Source: Streptomyces griseoaurantiacus
GTDB lineage: Bacteria; Actinomycetota; Actinomycetes; Streptomycetales; Streptomycetaceae
Length of the DNA: 64,000 nt
Direction: 5' to 3'
Assembly: GCA_014656015.1 (NCBI GenBank)
Contig: BNBP01000006.1
Location: forward strand, 1-64,000
The position numbers and the translations under genes are program-made. Below, piece after piece: positions 33,020 to 41,247 of the stretch. Position 1 is the first letter of the stretch. Each line of letters opens with the position of its first letter. A model generated the notes under the pieces. That model searched no databases. It saw nothing but the letters and a program-made list of their open reading frames with translations, and was not told the DNA's origin.

Positions 33020-35722
33020 ATGAAGGACGTCATGCCGCCCCGCCCTCCGGTGCACGCGCTGCTCGCGGACGGCACCACCGTCGGCATCCGCGCCGTGGAA
33101 CCGGGGGACCACGAGCAAATGGCCGGTCTCTACCAGGAGATGTCGCCGGAGAACCGGCGCCGCCGCTTCTTCTGCACCGGTGACCGCTCCGGCCGGCGCG
33201 CGGCCGAGGAGGCGTGCGCGCCGTCCCGGAAGGGCCACCGTGCCCTGCTGGCCGAGCGGGCGGGACAGGTCGTCGGCCTGGCCGAGTACCACGCCGACGA
33301 CACGGGGGAGCGGGCCGATCTCGCGGTCGTGGTCGCCGAAGGGTTGCACCACCGGGGCGTGGGCACCCTGCTCGTCGAGCACCTGGTCTCGCAGGCCCGC
33401 GCCGAGCGCATCACCGCCTTCACGGCCGACATGCTCAGCGACAACCAGGAGATCCTCCGGCTCTTCACCGACCTCGGTCTCCGCGTGACCCGCCGTTTCG
33501 AGGGCCCCGAGGTGCGCTGCGTCGTCGCGCTGGACGAGGACGAGACCTACCTCGCCGCGACCGAGGCCCGGGGCCGGACGGCCGACATCGCCAGCCTGGA
33601 ATTCCTGCTGAAGCCCCGGACCATCGCCGTGGCCGGGGCGGGACGGCGTCCCGGCTCGGTGGGACGGGCGCTGCTGCACCACCTGCGTGAGGACGGCTTC
33701 ACCGGCCGCCTGTTCGCCGTCAACCCCGGCGCCGAGGCCATCCTGGGCGTGCCGTCCTACCCCACCGTCGGCGCCCTGCCCGTCGCCCCGGACCTCGTGG
33801 TCGTCGCCGTTCCGGCGGACGCCGTGCCCGCTCTCGCGGAGGAGTGCGGCAAGGCGGGAGTACGGTCCCTCGTCGTCGTGAGCGCCGGACTGGACGCCGC
33901 CCAGGCCGCGGCGCTCCTCACCGCCTGCCGGAGCCACGGCATGCGCATGGTCGGCCCCAACTGCCTCGGCATCGCCAACACCGACCCGTCCTGCCGCGTG
34001 GACGCCACCTTCGCCGCCACGCACCCCCGGGCCGGTACGGCAGGGGTCGCCGTGCAGTCCGGAGGCGTGGGCATCGCCCTGCTCGAAGGGCTGTCGCGAC
34101 TCGGCATCGGCGTCTCGACCTTCGCCTCCCTCGGCGACAAGTACGACGTCAGCGGCAACGACATGCTGCAGTGGTGGGAGAGCGACGGCCGCACCGACCT
34201 CGCCCTGTTGCACCTGGAGTCCTTCGGAAACCCCGCCGCGTTCTCCCGCACCGCCAGGCGGGTCACCCGGCGGCTGCCCGTCCTCACCGTCGACGCGGGC
34301 CGCACCGACGCCGGCCGACGGGCCGCCGCCTCGCACACCGCCGCCGCGGCCACCGGCACGATGACCCGGCGGGCCCTGTTCACCCAGGCGGGCATCACCG
34401 CGACCCGGTCCGTCGGTGAGCTGCTGGAGGCCGCTGCCCTGCTCCACGCGCAGCCCCTTCCCAAGGGCACCCGCGTCCTCGTCCTCACCAACGCCGGCGG
34501 TGCCGGTGTCCTGGCCGCCGACGCCTGCGCCGAGGCCGGCCTCACACTCTCCCCTCCCGGCCGTGAACTCGCCGAGGACCTGCTGACCCTGCTGCCCGAG
34601 GGGGCCTCAGTCGGCAATCCGGTGGACGCCACCGCCGCCGTGACCGAGGACCAGCTCCGCGAGTGTGTGGACCGGGTCGTGGCTCAGCCCGCCGTGGACG
34701 CAGTCCTCGTCGCCCTCGTGCCCACCGCCGTCGCCGCCGCGACCGGCGACGACCTCGTGCGGGCCGTCACCGCGGGTCCCGGCCGACGCGCCAAGCCCGT
34801 CACGGTCGTACGCCTCGAACAGGACGTACCCGTCACGCTGCTGCCCGCGCCCGACGGTGAAGCGGTCCCCTCGTACGCCGAGGCCCGGGCCGCGGCCGGC
34901 GCCCTGGCCCACGCGGCCCGCCGTGCCGCCTGGCTCGCCCGCCCCGCGGGCACCGTGCCGGACATCGAGGGCATCGATCGGGTACGTGCTCAGACGGTGG
35001 TCGAGAACTTCCTGGCCGGCCACCCGGACGGCGGCTGGCTCGATCCGCGCGCCTGCGCGGACCTCCTGGCCTGCTACGGCATCCCCCAGCAGCCCTGGGA
35101 ATGGGCCGAGTCCGAGGACGAGGCCGTGCTCGCCGCCGAACGGCTGCGCGGCACCGACGGCACCGACGGCGCCGTCGTCCTCAAGGCCCACTGGCCGGGA
35201 CTGGTGCACAAGAGCCTGCAGCACGCCGTCCACCTCGACCTGCGCGACGAGGCCCAGGTGCGTGCGGCTCACCAGGACCTGCGGGCCCGTTTCGAGGGCC
35301 TCATGACGGGCGTGGTCGTCCAGCCGCTCGCGACACGCGGCACCGAGCTGTTCACCGGAGTCGTCCAGGACGGCGTCTTCGGCCCGCTCGTCGTCTTCGG
35401 ACTCGGCGGCACCGCCACCGAGGTACTCGCCGACCACGCGGCCCGTCTCGCCCCGCTCACCGACCACGACGTGCACGATCTGATCACCGCCCCGCGCTGC
35501 GCGCCGCTGCTCTTCGGCGCGCTCGGCGGCGGCCCCGTCGACCTGCGGGCCCTGGAACAGGTACTGCACCGGGCCTCCCGCATGGCGACGGACCTGCCGC
35601 AGCTCGCCGAGGCCGACTTCAACCCGGTCCTCGCCCGGCCCGGCGGCGTGACCGTGCTCGACGCGCGGATACGCCTGCTGCCGCGCCCGCAGCAGGACCC
35701 CTATCTGCGCCGACTGCGCTGA
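33020..35722 (+). CDS. GNAT domain fused to ADP-forming acyl-CoA (acetyl-CoA) synthetase
   Basis: 900 residues from ATG 33020 with GGAGGAG six bases upstream. Residues 10-170 are a GNAT acetyltransferase with the acetyl-CoA loop HHRGVGTLLVEHLV (110-123). Residues about 190-900 are an NDP-forming acyl-CoA synthetase: CoA-binding fold (TIAVAGAGRRPGSVGRAL), ligase domain with QSGGVGIALLEGLSRLGIG and phosphohistidine His439 in AASHTAAAATG, and a C-terminal ATP-grasp (VVLKAHWPGLVHKS to EADFNPVL). The GNAT-first order matches Streptomyces PatA-type acetyltransferases, where the synthetase part can be inactive; here the His is kept. With PFL it could turn acetyl-CoA into acetate and ATP, or act as a protein acetyltransferase. 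Followed after 12 bases by a CBS-BON gene. Confidence 0.92.
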   Translation: MKDVMPPRPPVHALLADGTTVGIRAVEPGDHEQMAGLYQEMSPENRRRRFFCTGDRSGRRAAEEACAPSRKGHRALLAERAGQVVGLAEYHADDTGERADLAVVVAEGLHHRGVGTLLVEHLVSQARAERITAFTADMLSDNQEILRLFTDLGLRVTRRFEGPEVRCVVALDEDETYLAATEARGRTADIASLEFLLKPRTIAVAGAGRRPGSVGRALLHHLREDGFTGRLFAVNPGAEAILGVPSYPTVGALPVAPDLVVVAVPADAVPALAEECGKAGVRSLVVVSAGLDAAQAAALLTACRSHGMRMVGPNCLGIANTDPSCRVDATFAATHPRAGTAGVAVQSGGVGIALLEGLSRLGIGVSTFASLGDKYDVSGNDMLQWWESDGRTDLALLHLESFGNPAAFSRTARRVTRRLPVLTVDAGRTDAGRRAAASHTAAAATGTMTRRALFTQAGITATRSVGELLEAAALLHAQPLPKGTRVLVLTNAGGAGVLAADACAEAGLTLSPPGRELAEDLLTLLPEGASVGNPVDATAAVTEDQLRECVDRVVAQPAVDAVLVALVPTAVAAATGDDLVRAVTAGPGRRAKPVTVVRLEQDVPVTLLPAPDGEAVPSYAEARAAAGALAHAARRAAWLARPAGTVPDIEGIDRVRAQTVVENFLAGHPDGGWLDPRACADLLACYGIPQQPWEWAESEDEAVLAAERLRGTDGTDGAVVLKAHWPGLVHKSLQHAVHLDLRDEAQVRAAHQDLRARFEGLMTGVVVQPLATRGTELFTGVVQDGVFGPLVVFGLGGTATEVLADHAARLAPLTDHDVHDLITAPRCAPLLFGALGGGPVDLRALEQVLHRASRMATDLPQLAEADFNPVLARPGGVTVLDARIRLLPRPQQDPYLRRLR

Positions 35723-35734
35723 GGAGGAACAGAC

Positions 35735-36466
35735 ATGAGGCAGCTCAAGGTCGGCTCCGTGATGACCACCGACGTGGTGCACACCGAGCACGACGCCTCC
35801 TTCAAGGAGATCGCCGGGACACTCGCCGAACACCGGGTCGGCGGACTGCCCGTGGTGGACGAGGACGGGCACGTCGTCGGTGTCGTCTCCGAGACGGACC
35901 TGACGATCCACCAGGCGGAGACCCGCCTCGTCCACGAGCCGCCCCGCGGCCGCCGGTTCGCGTGGCTCACACCCCGCGCCCGCCGCCGGACCGCAAAGGC
36001 CCACGCCCGTACCGCCGGCGAGCTCATGACCACTCCCGCGATCACGGTGCACGCCCAGGACACCGTCGTCGAGGCCGCCCGCACCATGGTCCGGCACCAG
36101 GTGCACCGGCTGCCGGTGCTGGACGAGGAGGGCCGGCTGGTCGGCATCGTCAGCCGGCACGATCTCGTGCGGACCTTCCTGCGCACGGACGAGGAGATCC
36201 GGGAGGAAGTGATCCACGAGGTGCTGGAGCGGGGGCTCTGGCTCGGCCCGCACAGCATCGACGTCACCGTCGCCCAGGGCGTCGTCACCCTGCGGGGCCG
36301 GATGGAACGCAGGAGCGAGGCGGCCATCGCCGTGGCCATGACCCTCAGGACCGACGGGGTCGTCGACGTCGTCGACGAACTCACCCACCTCTTCGACGAC
36401 TCCCGGCCGCAGACCGGCACCCCCGCCGTGCACGGGATCGCCGACGACTGGCTGCGGCACCTGTGA
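35735..36466 (+). CDS. CBS-domain pair plus BON domain protein
   Basis: 243 residues, ATG 35735 behind GAGGAGGA. First CBS MTTDVVHTEHDASFKEI to GLPVVDEDGHVVGVVSE (about 8-56), a basic linker (PPRGRRFAWLTPRARRRTAKA), second CBS LMTTPAITVHAQD to RLPVLDEEGRLVGIVSR (about 95-145), then a BON domain with IDVTVAQGVVTLRGRM (about 172-187). Same architecture as the genes at 5357 and 39,634, so there are three paralogues in the window. Coupled to the acyl-CoA synthetase by a 12-base gap and to the flavodoxin gene by 15 bases; likely one operon. Confidence 0.92.
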   Translation: MRQLKVGSVMTTDVVHTEHDASFKEIAGTLAEHRVGGLPVVDEDGHVVGVVSETDLTIHQAETRLVHEPPRGRRFAWLTPRARRRTAKAHARTAGELMTTPAITVHAQDTVVEAARTMVRHQVHRLPVLDEEGRLVGIVSRHDLVRTFLRTDEEIREEVIHEVLERGLWLGPHSIDVTVAQGVVTLRGRMERRSEAAIAVAMTLRTDGVVDVVDELTHLFDDSRPQTGTPAVHGIADDWLRHL

Positions 36467-36481
36467 AAGGAGGCGGACGCC

Positions 36482-36988
36482 ATGACGAAGCGGGTGCTGG
36501 TCGCCTACGGGTCGGCCAACGGATCGACGGAAGGCATCGCCGAGACCGTGGCCCGAGTGCTGAGGCAGGAGGGCCTCCTGGCCGAGGCGCGTCCGGCCCG
36601 CGCGGTGACCGGCCTCAACCCCTATGACGCCGTGATCGTCGGCGGCGCCCTGTACACAGGGCGCTGGCACCGGGACACCCGCCGCTTCGTCCGGCGGTAC
36701 CGCGAGGACCTGGCGGTACGGCCGGTGTGGTTCTTCAGCAGCGGCCCCCTCGACGACACGGCCTCACGGCGGGACATCCCGCCCGTGCCCGGCGTCGGGA
36801 AGGCGATGAGGAGGCTGGACGTGCGCGAGCACGTCACCTTCGGCGGTCGCCTCACCGAGGGAGCCGAAGGCTGGATGGCTCGGATGCTGCTGCGCGACGG
36901 AAAGGGCGGTGACTTCCGCGACGTCGCGGCCACGGAGTCCTGGGCGGCGCGCATCGCCGGGGAGCTGAAGCGGACACCGCACGGATGA
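36482..36988 (+). CDS. Flavodoxin-domain protein (HemG/menaquinone-dependent protoporphyrinogen oxidase type)
   Basis: 168 residues, ATG 36482 behind AAAGGAGG. The FMN phosphate loop is AYGSANGSTEGIAETV (8-23; usual pattern T/S-x-T/N-G-x-T/S). It continues VIVGGALYTGRWH and VWFFSSGPLD, both typical of the flavodoxin-5 family that includes E. coli HemG. HemG uses menaquinone and works without oxygen, which would let haem synthesis continue in hypoxia; whether this one does is unproven. Third gene of the operon begun at 33,020. Confidence 0.85.
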   Translation: MTKRVLVAYGSANGSTEGIAETVARVLRQEGLLAEARPARAVTGLNPYDAVIVGGALYTGRWHRDTRRFVRRYREDLAVRPVWFFSSGPLDDTASRRDIPPVPGVGKAMRRLDVREHVTFGGRLTEGAEGWMARMLLRDGKGGDFRDVAATESWAARIAGELKRTPHG

Positions 36989-37060
36989 CCGGGGCGACGG
37001 CCCGTCCCCGGACGTGTTGTCGCGGGGCCGGGCCGTGAGCACGACGACCGAGGAGGAGTC

Positions 37061-37900
37061 ATGCGGGAACGTCATGTGGCCGTCGGAGTGGACGGCTCGC
37101 CGGTGTCCACCCGGGCACTGGACCGGGCGGCCGACGAGGCGACCCGCCGGAACTGCGCGCTGCGCGTCGTGTACGCGGTGTCCGACCGGGACGAGGCACC
37201 GCCGATCCTCCACTACGCGGAGCGGCGCGTCACCGAACGGCATCCGGGCCTGCGCGTGGAGACGGAAGCCGTGGAGGGCGGCGTCGTACGGGCTCTGACC
37301 GAGGCCGGAGAGAGTGCCACCCTCGTCGTGGTGGGCCACCGGGACCTCGGCGGCCTCGCCGGCCTGGTGCTGGGCTCGGTGAGTCTGCGGCTGGCGGCGA
37401 AGACGCGGGTACCCCTCCTCGTGGTGCGCGGTGACCACGCGGCCGAGGAGGGCGGTGACGTGCTGCTCGGGCTGCGGGACACGCCCGACCGGGGCGCGGC
37501 CGTCCACGCCTTCCGGGAGGCGGAACACCGTGCCACCCGGCTGAGGGTCCTGCGGCGGGCCGGCCCCCGCCACGAAGACGTCCCGTCCGTACCGCTCCCC
37601 GACGGCCCGCACGTGGGTCCCGCACCCCGAGGCCCCGTCCTGCGGGAGCGCGCGGAGACGGACCCGGACCCGTCCTCCTCCGACGTCGCCCTGGCGCGGG
37701 AGTTGTACCCGGCGGTCGAGGTGGACACCCGAACCGCGCGGGCACCGCTCTTCCGCGTGCTTCCGCGCGCCACGGAGGGAGCGTCCGTCGTGGTCATCGG
37801 GACCCGCCCCCGTACCGGGCCGGGTCCTCGGCCGGGCAGACTCGTGCACACGCTGCTGCGCCACTCCCACTGCCCCGTGCTCCTCGTCCCGGACAACTGA
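37061..37900 (+). CDS. Universal stress protein, two UspA domains, degenerate second domain
   Basis: 279 residues, ATG 37061 behind GAGGAG. Domain 1 (about 1-130): HVAVGVDGSPVSTRALDRA and LVVVGHRDLGGLAGLVLGSVS with the ATP-binding glycines. Domain 2 (about 140-279) is short and lacks a clean glycine motif (VVIGTRPRTGPGPRPGRLVHT) but ends HSHCPVLLVPDN as in the family. It may bind nucleotide only in domain 1. It lies 72 bases after the flavodoxin gene and may be cotranscribed with it. Confidence 0.88.
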   Translation: MRERHVAVGVDGSPVSTRALDRAADEATRRNCALRVVYAVSDRDEAPPILHYAERRVTERHPGLRVETEAVEGGVVRALTEAGESATLVVVGHRDLGGLAGLVLGSVSLRLAAKTRVPLLVVRGDHAAEEGGDVLLGLRDTPDRGAAVHAFREAEHRATRLRVLRRAGPRHEDVPSVPLPDGPHVGPAPRGPVLRERAETDPDPSSSDVALARELYPAVEVDTRTARAPLFRVLPRATEGASVVVIGTRPRTGPGPRPGRLVHTLLRHSHCPVLLVPDN

Positions 37901-38029
37901 CGGGCGGGGCGGGGGACGTGCGGTGGGCGGCGCGCCCGCACCGTGACCGGTGAACACCTTCGAGAAGCGCCGGGTATGCGGTCCGGGGAAGGGAGTGTCT
38001 TGCCGCACACCCGACGCTGACCGGCAGGG

Positions 38030-38500
38030 TCACGTCGTCGTGGCTGCTGCCCCGGTGGCTTCGACTGCGGAGGTGAAATCGGGGTGGACCCCGATCTGAT
38101 CGAGCCACACGCTCATCAAGTTGTAGCAATTGAACCTTTCGATCTTCCCGTCACGGAGATACCAGAGGTCCGCCGCCGGCACGTCGATCCGGTTCCCGGT
38201 CGGTGGGATCTCGCCGGCCGGAGTCGGAAACCCTCCGAGATGCGTGCCCTGGATGCGCAACTCGACGGCGACGACATCGCCGAACGCGTGTACCTCGAGC
38301 AGCTCACGGTGCACGTCGGGGAACGAGCGGCCGAGGCCCGCGATCACCTGAGGAATCTGCTCTCCACGGAAACTCTGCGAGGTCGACATGTCGTTGAACG
38401 ACCCGTCCTCGGTGAACAAGGCCAGGAAGCCTTCACCGTCGAGGACGTTCCCCTCCGCGAGCCGGTAGGCCTCGCGAACCGTCTTTTCGTTGCTTTCCAT
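38030..38500 (-). CDS. SnoaL/NTF2-fold polyketide-cyclase-like protein
   Basis: 156 residues, ATG 38500. The NTF2/SnoaL cone fold is visible: REAYRLAEGNVLDGEGFLALFTEDGSFND, VIAGLGRSFPDVHRELLEVHAFGDVVAVELRIQGTH, and PAADLWYLRDGKIERFNCY. Such proteins are small isomerases, hydrolases or binding proteins; the ester-cyclase-like FPDxHxE pattern is present. Divergent from an Rrf2-type regulator with paired operator-like palindromes between them, so it is the probable target of that regulator. Substrate unknown. Confidence 0.85.
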   Translation of the reverse strand: MESNEKTVREAYRLAEGNVLDGEGFLALFTEDGSFNDMSTSQSFRGEQIPQVIAGLGRSFPDVHRELLEVHAFGDVVAVELRIQGTHLGGFPTPAGEIPPTGNRIDVPAADLWYLRDGKIERFNCYNLMSVWLDQIGVHPDFTSAVEATGAAATTT

Positions 38501-38573
38501 CGTGCTGTTCTCCTTCGAGTCCGCGACACGCTCACGATCCGCGTTCGTCCTTGATCGCTCCCCTGTCGACCGT

Positions 38574-38636
38574 CGTAACGGTAATGGTTACGGCAGGCTG
38601 TCGCAACTTTCACTGTTACGACTAGACTGTCGTAAC
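38574..38636. promoter_or_regulatory. Cluster of GTTACGAC palindromes, probable Rrf2-family operators
   Basis: Site A: CGTAAC (38574-38579) and GTTACG (38587-38592) with a 7-base spacer. Site B, overlapping it: GTTACGGC (38587-38594) and GTCGCAAC (38600-38607), imperfect. Site C: GTTACGAC (38615-38622), TAGACT, GTCGTAAC (38629-38636), perfect 8-bp arms. They fill the gap between the divergent SnoaL-like and Rrf2-like genes; site C lies 29 bases before the regulator start. This fits autoregulation plus control of the SnoaL-like gene. Confidence 0.75.
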
Positions 38637-38664
38637 GTGGGGTGTTGCGACCGGAGAGGGGATC

Positions 38665-39108
38665 ATGAGCGCCAACAGCAGGCTGACCATCGCCGCCCAT
38701 GCGCTGGCCTGGATCGGTCTCTACCAGCGCCAGGGTCACGAGGTCGCCACCTCCGAGCAGATCGCAACCAGCGCGAACACCAACCCCGTGGTGATCAGGC
38801 GGCTGCTCGGCGAGCTGCGCAGGGCCGGGCTCGTGGAGTCCCGGCGGGGCGCGGGCGCGGGCTGGTCGCTGGCGCGCGAGCTGGGATCGATCACCCTGCT
38901 CGACGTGTACGAGGCAGTGGAACCCGGCCCGCTGTTCGCGATGCACCGCACCACCCCGGACCCGGGATGCGTGGTCGGTCACGGCATCCAGCCGGCGATG
39001 CGGGGCATCTACCAGGACATCGAGGAAACCCTGAGACACGAACTCGCCCGCATCACGCTCGAGAAGGTACTCGAGGACGTACTCGCGGCACCTCGCCTGC
39101 CTCTCTGA
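38665..39108 (+). CDS. Rrf2-family transcriptional regulator, single cysteine
   Basis: 147 residues, ATG 38665 behind GAGAGGG. Winged-helix region: LTIAAHALAWIGLYQ, EQIATSANTNPVVIRRLLGELRRAGLVESRRGAGAGWSLAR (about 28-75), the Rrf2 pattern with the GxGGG-like wing. The three cysteines that hold the Fe-S cluster in IscR/NsrR are absent; only one Cys (PDPGCVVGHG, about residue 103) is present. That makes it a YwnA-type or redox-thiol regulator rather than an Fe-S sensor. Divergent from the SnoaL-like gene, with GTTACGAC palindromes between. Confidence 0.9.
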   Translation: MSANSRLTIAAHALAWIGLYQRQGHEVATSEQIATSANTNPVVIRRLLGELRRAGLVESRRGAGAGWSLARELGSITLLDVYEAVEPGPLFAMHRTTPDPGCVVGHGIQPAMRGIYQDIEETLRHELARITLEKVLEDVLAAPRLPL

Positions 39109-39633
39109 TCAGCCGGGCGACCCCGTGCGAACCGCAGGGGCCGGCGTGGGTTCCGCCCACCGGGGCGGAGCGACGTGAGCGTGGAGACGGAACCCCGAGC
39201 CGAACGCGTCGATCCGCCGCCGGGAACGGGGCCGCCGGGAAGAGCGCCTTCTGCACGCGCCGCGTTCGGGATCCGGCGCGGATCGCATGACGGCGCACAG
39301 GTTCCACAGCCGGTCGCGCGCGCCGCTCATCCCTTCCTCGACGTCCACTGAGGCCCGACGCGCTCCCATTCCGCGCCCCATCGGTCGAGCCGACGCCGAT
39401 CGAGCCACCAGCGGGCCGACGAGGCGGCCGTGGAAGCGGCGCCTGAGAAGGCCGCCGCAGCCAGAAGACCGAGCGAGCCCGCCTCGATGGCGGCCTCCGT
39501 GCGCCCGGTGGACTCTGTGGTCTGCGCCGACGGCGGCACCACCCCGCGGCAGCTGAAGGAGAGGCGGGCAAGGGAAGCGGCGGGCGCTCGGGCCGGGAGG
39601 CGCTGGAGGGGGCCGCGCACCGGCCGGGACGCC
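39109..39633. other. Intergenic between convergent genes, no supported gene
   Basis: 525 bases between the ends of the Rrf2 regulator and a CBS-BON gene. Open frames on both strands are Arg/Pro/Ala-rich and lack ribosome sites. One minus-strand stretch (39,440-39,600) has an alternating hydrophobic pattern that could be a lost membrane protein, but nothing can be named. Confidence 0.5.
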
Positions 39634-40293
39634 TCAGACGCCGACCGCAGTGGTCTCGTCCGCGAGGTTCCATTCGACGTCGACCACGCCCTCGACGGTT
39701 CGCGCCATGCGTGTGGCGAGGGGTACGACCGAGGTGTTCACGACCCGGCCGGTGAGAGTGACGACGCCGTTCGAGACCCGTACCCCGACCTTCCCCCGGA
39801 ACGCCGGGAGGAGCGGCTCGACGACGTCCCGGCGTACCTCCTCGGCCAGTTCCTCGTCCGTGCGCAGGAAGACCTTCAGCAGATCCGCCCGGCTGACCAC
39901 GCCCTCGAGGAGTCCTTCCGCGTTGACGACGGGCAGCCGCTTGACCCTCCGCCGGGCCATGATGCGCGCGGCCTCACCGAGGGTGGCTCCCGGGTGGACG
40001 GTGACGGCCGGGGCGGTCATCACGTCGGCGGCGGTCAGCGCGCCGGCCTTCGCCAGGTCGGGCAGGCGGCGCAACTGTGTGAGCCGGTCCGGATCGCTGT
40101 CACGGAACTCCTCCTTGAGCAGGAGGTCGGCCTCGGAGACGACGCCGACGACGCGGCCCTCGCCCTCCAGGACGGGCAGGGCGCTGACCTTCCACTCCTG
40201 CATGAGCGTGACGATGTCCTTGAACGGGGCGTCCCGGCCCACGGCTACGGCGGTGTGGGTCATGACGTCGCTCACGGTGTGCGGGCCTCGCAT
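39634..40293 (-). CDS. CBS-domain pair plus BON domain protein
   Basis: 219 residues from ATG 40293 behind GAGGAGGG. CBS 1: VMTHTAVAVGRDAPFKDIV to ALPVLEGEGRVVGVVSEADLL; CBS 2: VMTAPAVTVHPGATLGEAARI to RLPVVNAEGLLEGVVSRADLL; BON: VGVRVSNGVVTLTGRVVNTS near residues 170-190. Third member of this architecture in the window, and shorter than the others. It lies 139 bases downstream of the cyclic-nucleotide-binding gene with a DevR-like box between, so it probably has its own promoter. Confidence 0.92.
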   Translation of the reverse strand: MRGPHTVSDVMTHTAVAVGRDAPFKDIVTLMQEWKVSALPVLEGEGRVVGVVSEADLLLKEEFRDSDPDRLTQLRRLPDLAKAGALTAADVMTAPAVTVHPGATLGEAARIMARRRVKRLPVVNAEGLLEGVVSRADLLKVFLRTDEELAEEVRRDVVEPLLPAFRGKVGVRVSNGVVTLTGRVVNTSVVPLATRMARTVEGVVDVEWNLADETTAVGV

Positions 40294-40377
40294 GGTTCCC
40301 TCCTCGAAATCACTGCCCGGTGCCGGTTCGCCGCGAGTCCGCGAGACGGACCGGGCGGCGTGGGGCAGGGCGGGGGA

Positions 40378-40391
40378 GGGCCGAACACCCC
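40378..40391 (-). promoter_or_regulatory. DevR/DosR-box-like site upstream of CBS-BON gene
   Basis: GGGCCGAACACCCC (complement GGGGTGTTCGGCCC), 85-98 bases before the CBS-BON start at 40293. The spacing to the start codon equals that of the site at 9544 and its usp. Confidence 0.48.
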
Positions 40392-40432
40392 TCCGCGCCC
40401 CGCCACCGCACTGGGCACGCGGAGCCCCCGCC

Positions 40433-40888
40433 TCAGACGGGAGTTCCACTGCCGTGCGGCGCGTACAGGTCCAGCAGACGGATGCGGGAGATCCGCAGTC
40501 GGTGCGCCACCACCTGGCCGACCCAGGTGGCGACCGCCCGGCCGAACTCGGGGTCCCGCGCGCACGCGGCCCGTACCGTGTCCGCGTCGAATTGCCAGGC
40601 GCGTACGGGGCTGAGCGCCTCGGCGCCCAGGTGCCACCGGTACGGGGGGAAGTGCCAGGACCAGCCGAGCAGTTCACCGTGCCCCAACGAGTCGACGTCG
40701 GCGGCGCCACGGCCGGGCACGCGCAGGTCCAGGACGACGGTTCCGGTACGGATGATCCAGAACCGGTCGGCGGGCTGCCCTTCCTCGAACAGTCGCGCAC
40801 CCGAGGGGAACGCCACTTCGTGGGCGATCCGCAGCAGCCGCTCCCGGTGCTCCTTCGTCATCGCTCTGGAAAGGGGGATGTCGGTCAT
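40433..40888 (-). CDS. Stand-alone cyclic-nucleotide-binding-domain (Crp/Fnr-like) protein
   Basis: 151 residues, ATG 40888 behind GGAGACGGG. It is one cNMP-binding beta-roll: LLRIAHEVAFPSGARLFEEGQPADRFWIIRTGTVVLDL, then GHGELLGWSWHFPPYRWHLGAEAL, then a helical tail. There is no C-terminal helix-turn-helix, so it is not a complete Crp/Fnr regulator. The phosphate-binding RxA motif is not obvious. Homologues occur beside universal stress proteins in streptomycetes. Its role may be to sense a ligand and act on another protein. Confidence 0.86.
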   Translation of the reverse strand: MTDIPLSRAMTKEHRERLLRIAHEVAFPSGARLFEEGQPADRFWIIRTGTVVLDLRVPGRGAADVDSLGHGELLGWSWHFPPYRWHLGAEALSPVRAWQFDADTVRAACARDPEFGRAVATWVGQVVAHRLRISRIRLLDLYAPHGSGTPV

Positions 40889-41247
40889 CGTCCCGTCTCC
40901 TTCCCTCCGTCACGGACGGTGGGCCGTGGGCTCGGGCACTGGCCGCCGGGTTCTCGGCGTCTCCGCCGATGTCCTTCGCCGATGCCGGCCCACCGCCGGG
41001 CGAGCGGCGGAAAGGACGCCCGCTTCTCGCGGACCCCGATTGCGCGGTGCGTGACCTCCGGCCACTTCTCCGCGTCTGGTTTCGTCCTTCCCGCCACTAC
41101 CAGCACACCACGCGATCGCCCCGGAGGGCAGGGCCGAAGGTCCCGGACGAGGGGCCGTACCGCCTTTGCCGCCAGGGCTCACCGGTGCGACTGTGAAAGT
41201 GGATCCCTCCTGCACGTCATACAGCGAGAGAGAAGGCGGTGGGAACC
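40889..41247. other. Divergent promoter region of cNMP-binding and usp genes
   Basis: 359 bases. It contains the DevR-like box at 41,131. Frames within it show no recognised protein. Confidence 0.5.
41131..41144 (+). promoter_or_regulatory. DevR/DosR-box-like site upstream of usp
   Basis: GGGCCGAAGGTCCC (complement GGGACCTTCGGCCC), the best palindrome of the set and close to the known GGGACTTTCGGCCC form of actinobacterial DevR boxes. It lies 104-117 bases before the usp start at 41,248. Confidence 0.55.

Noticed and set aside
31613..34447. 944-codon minus-strand frame opposite the permease and acyl-CoA synthetase
   Set aside because: Shadow frame with Gly/Arg repeats and no ribosome site; the plus strand has well-supported domains.
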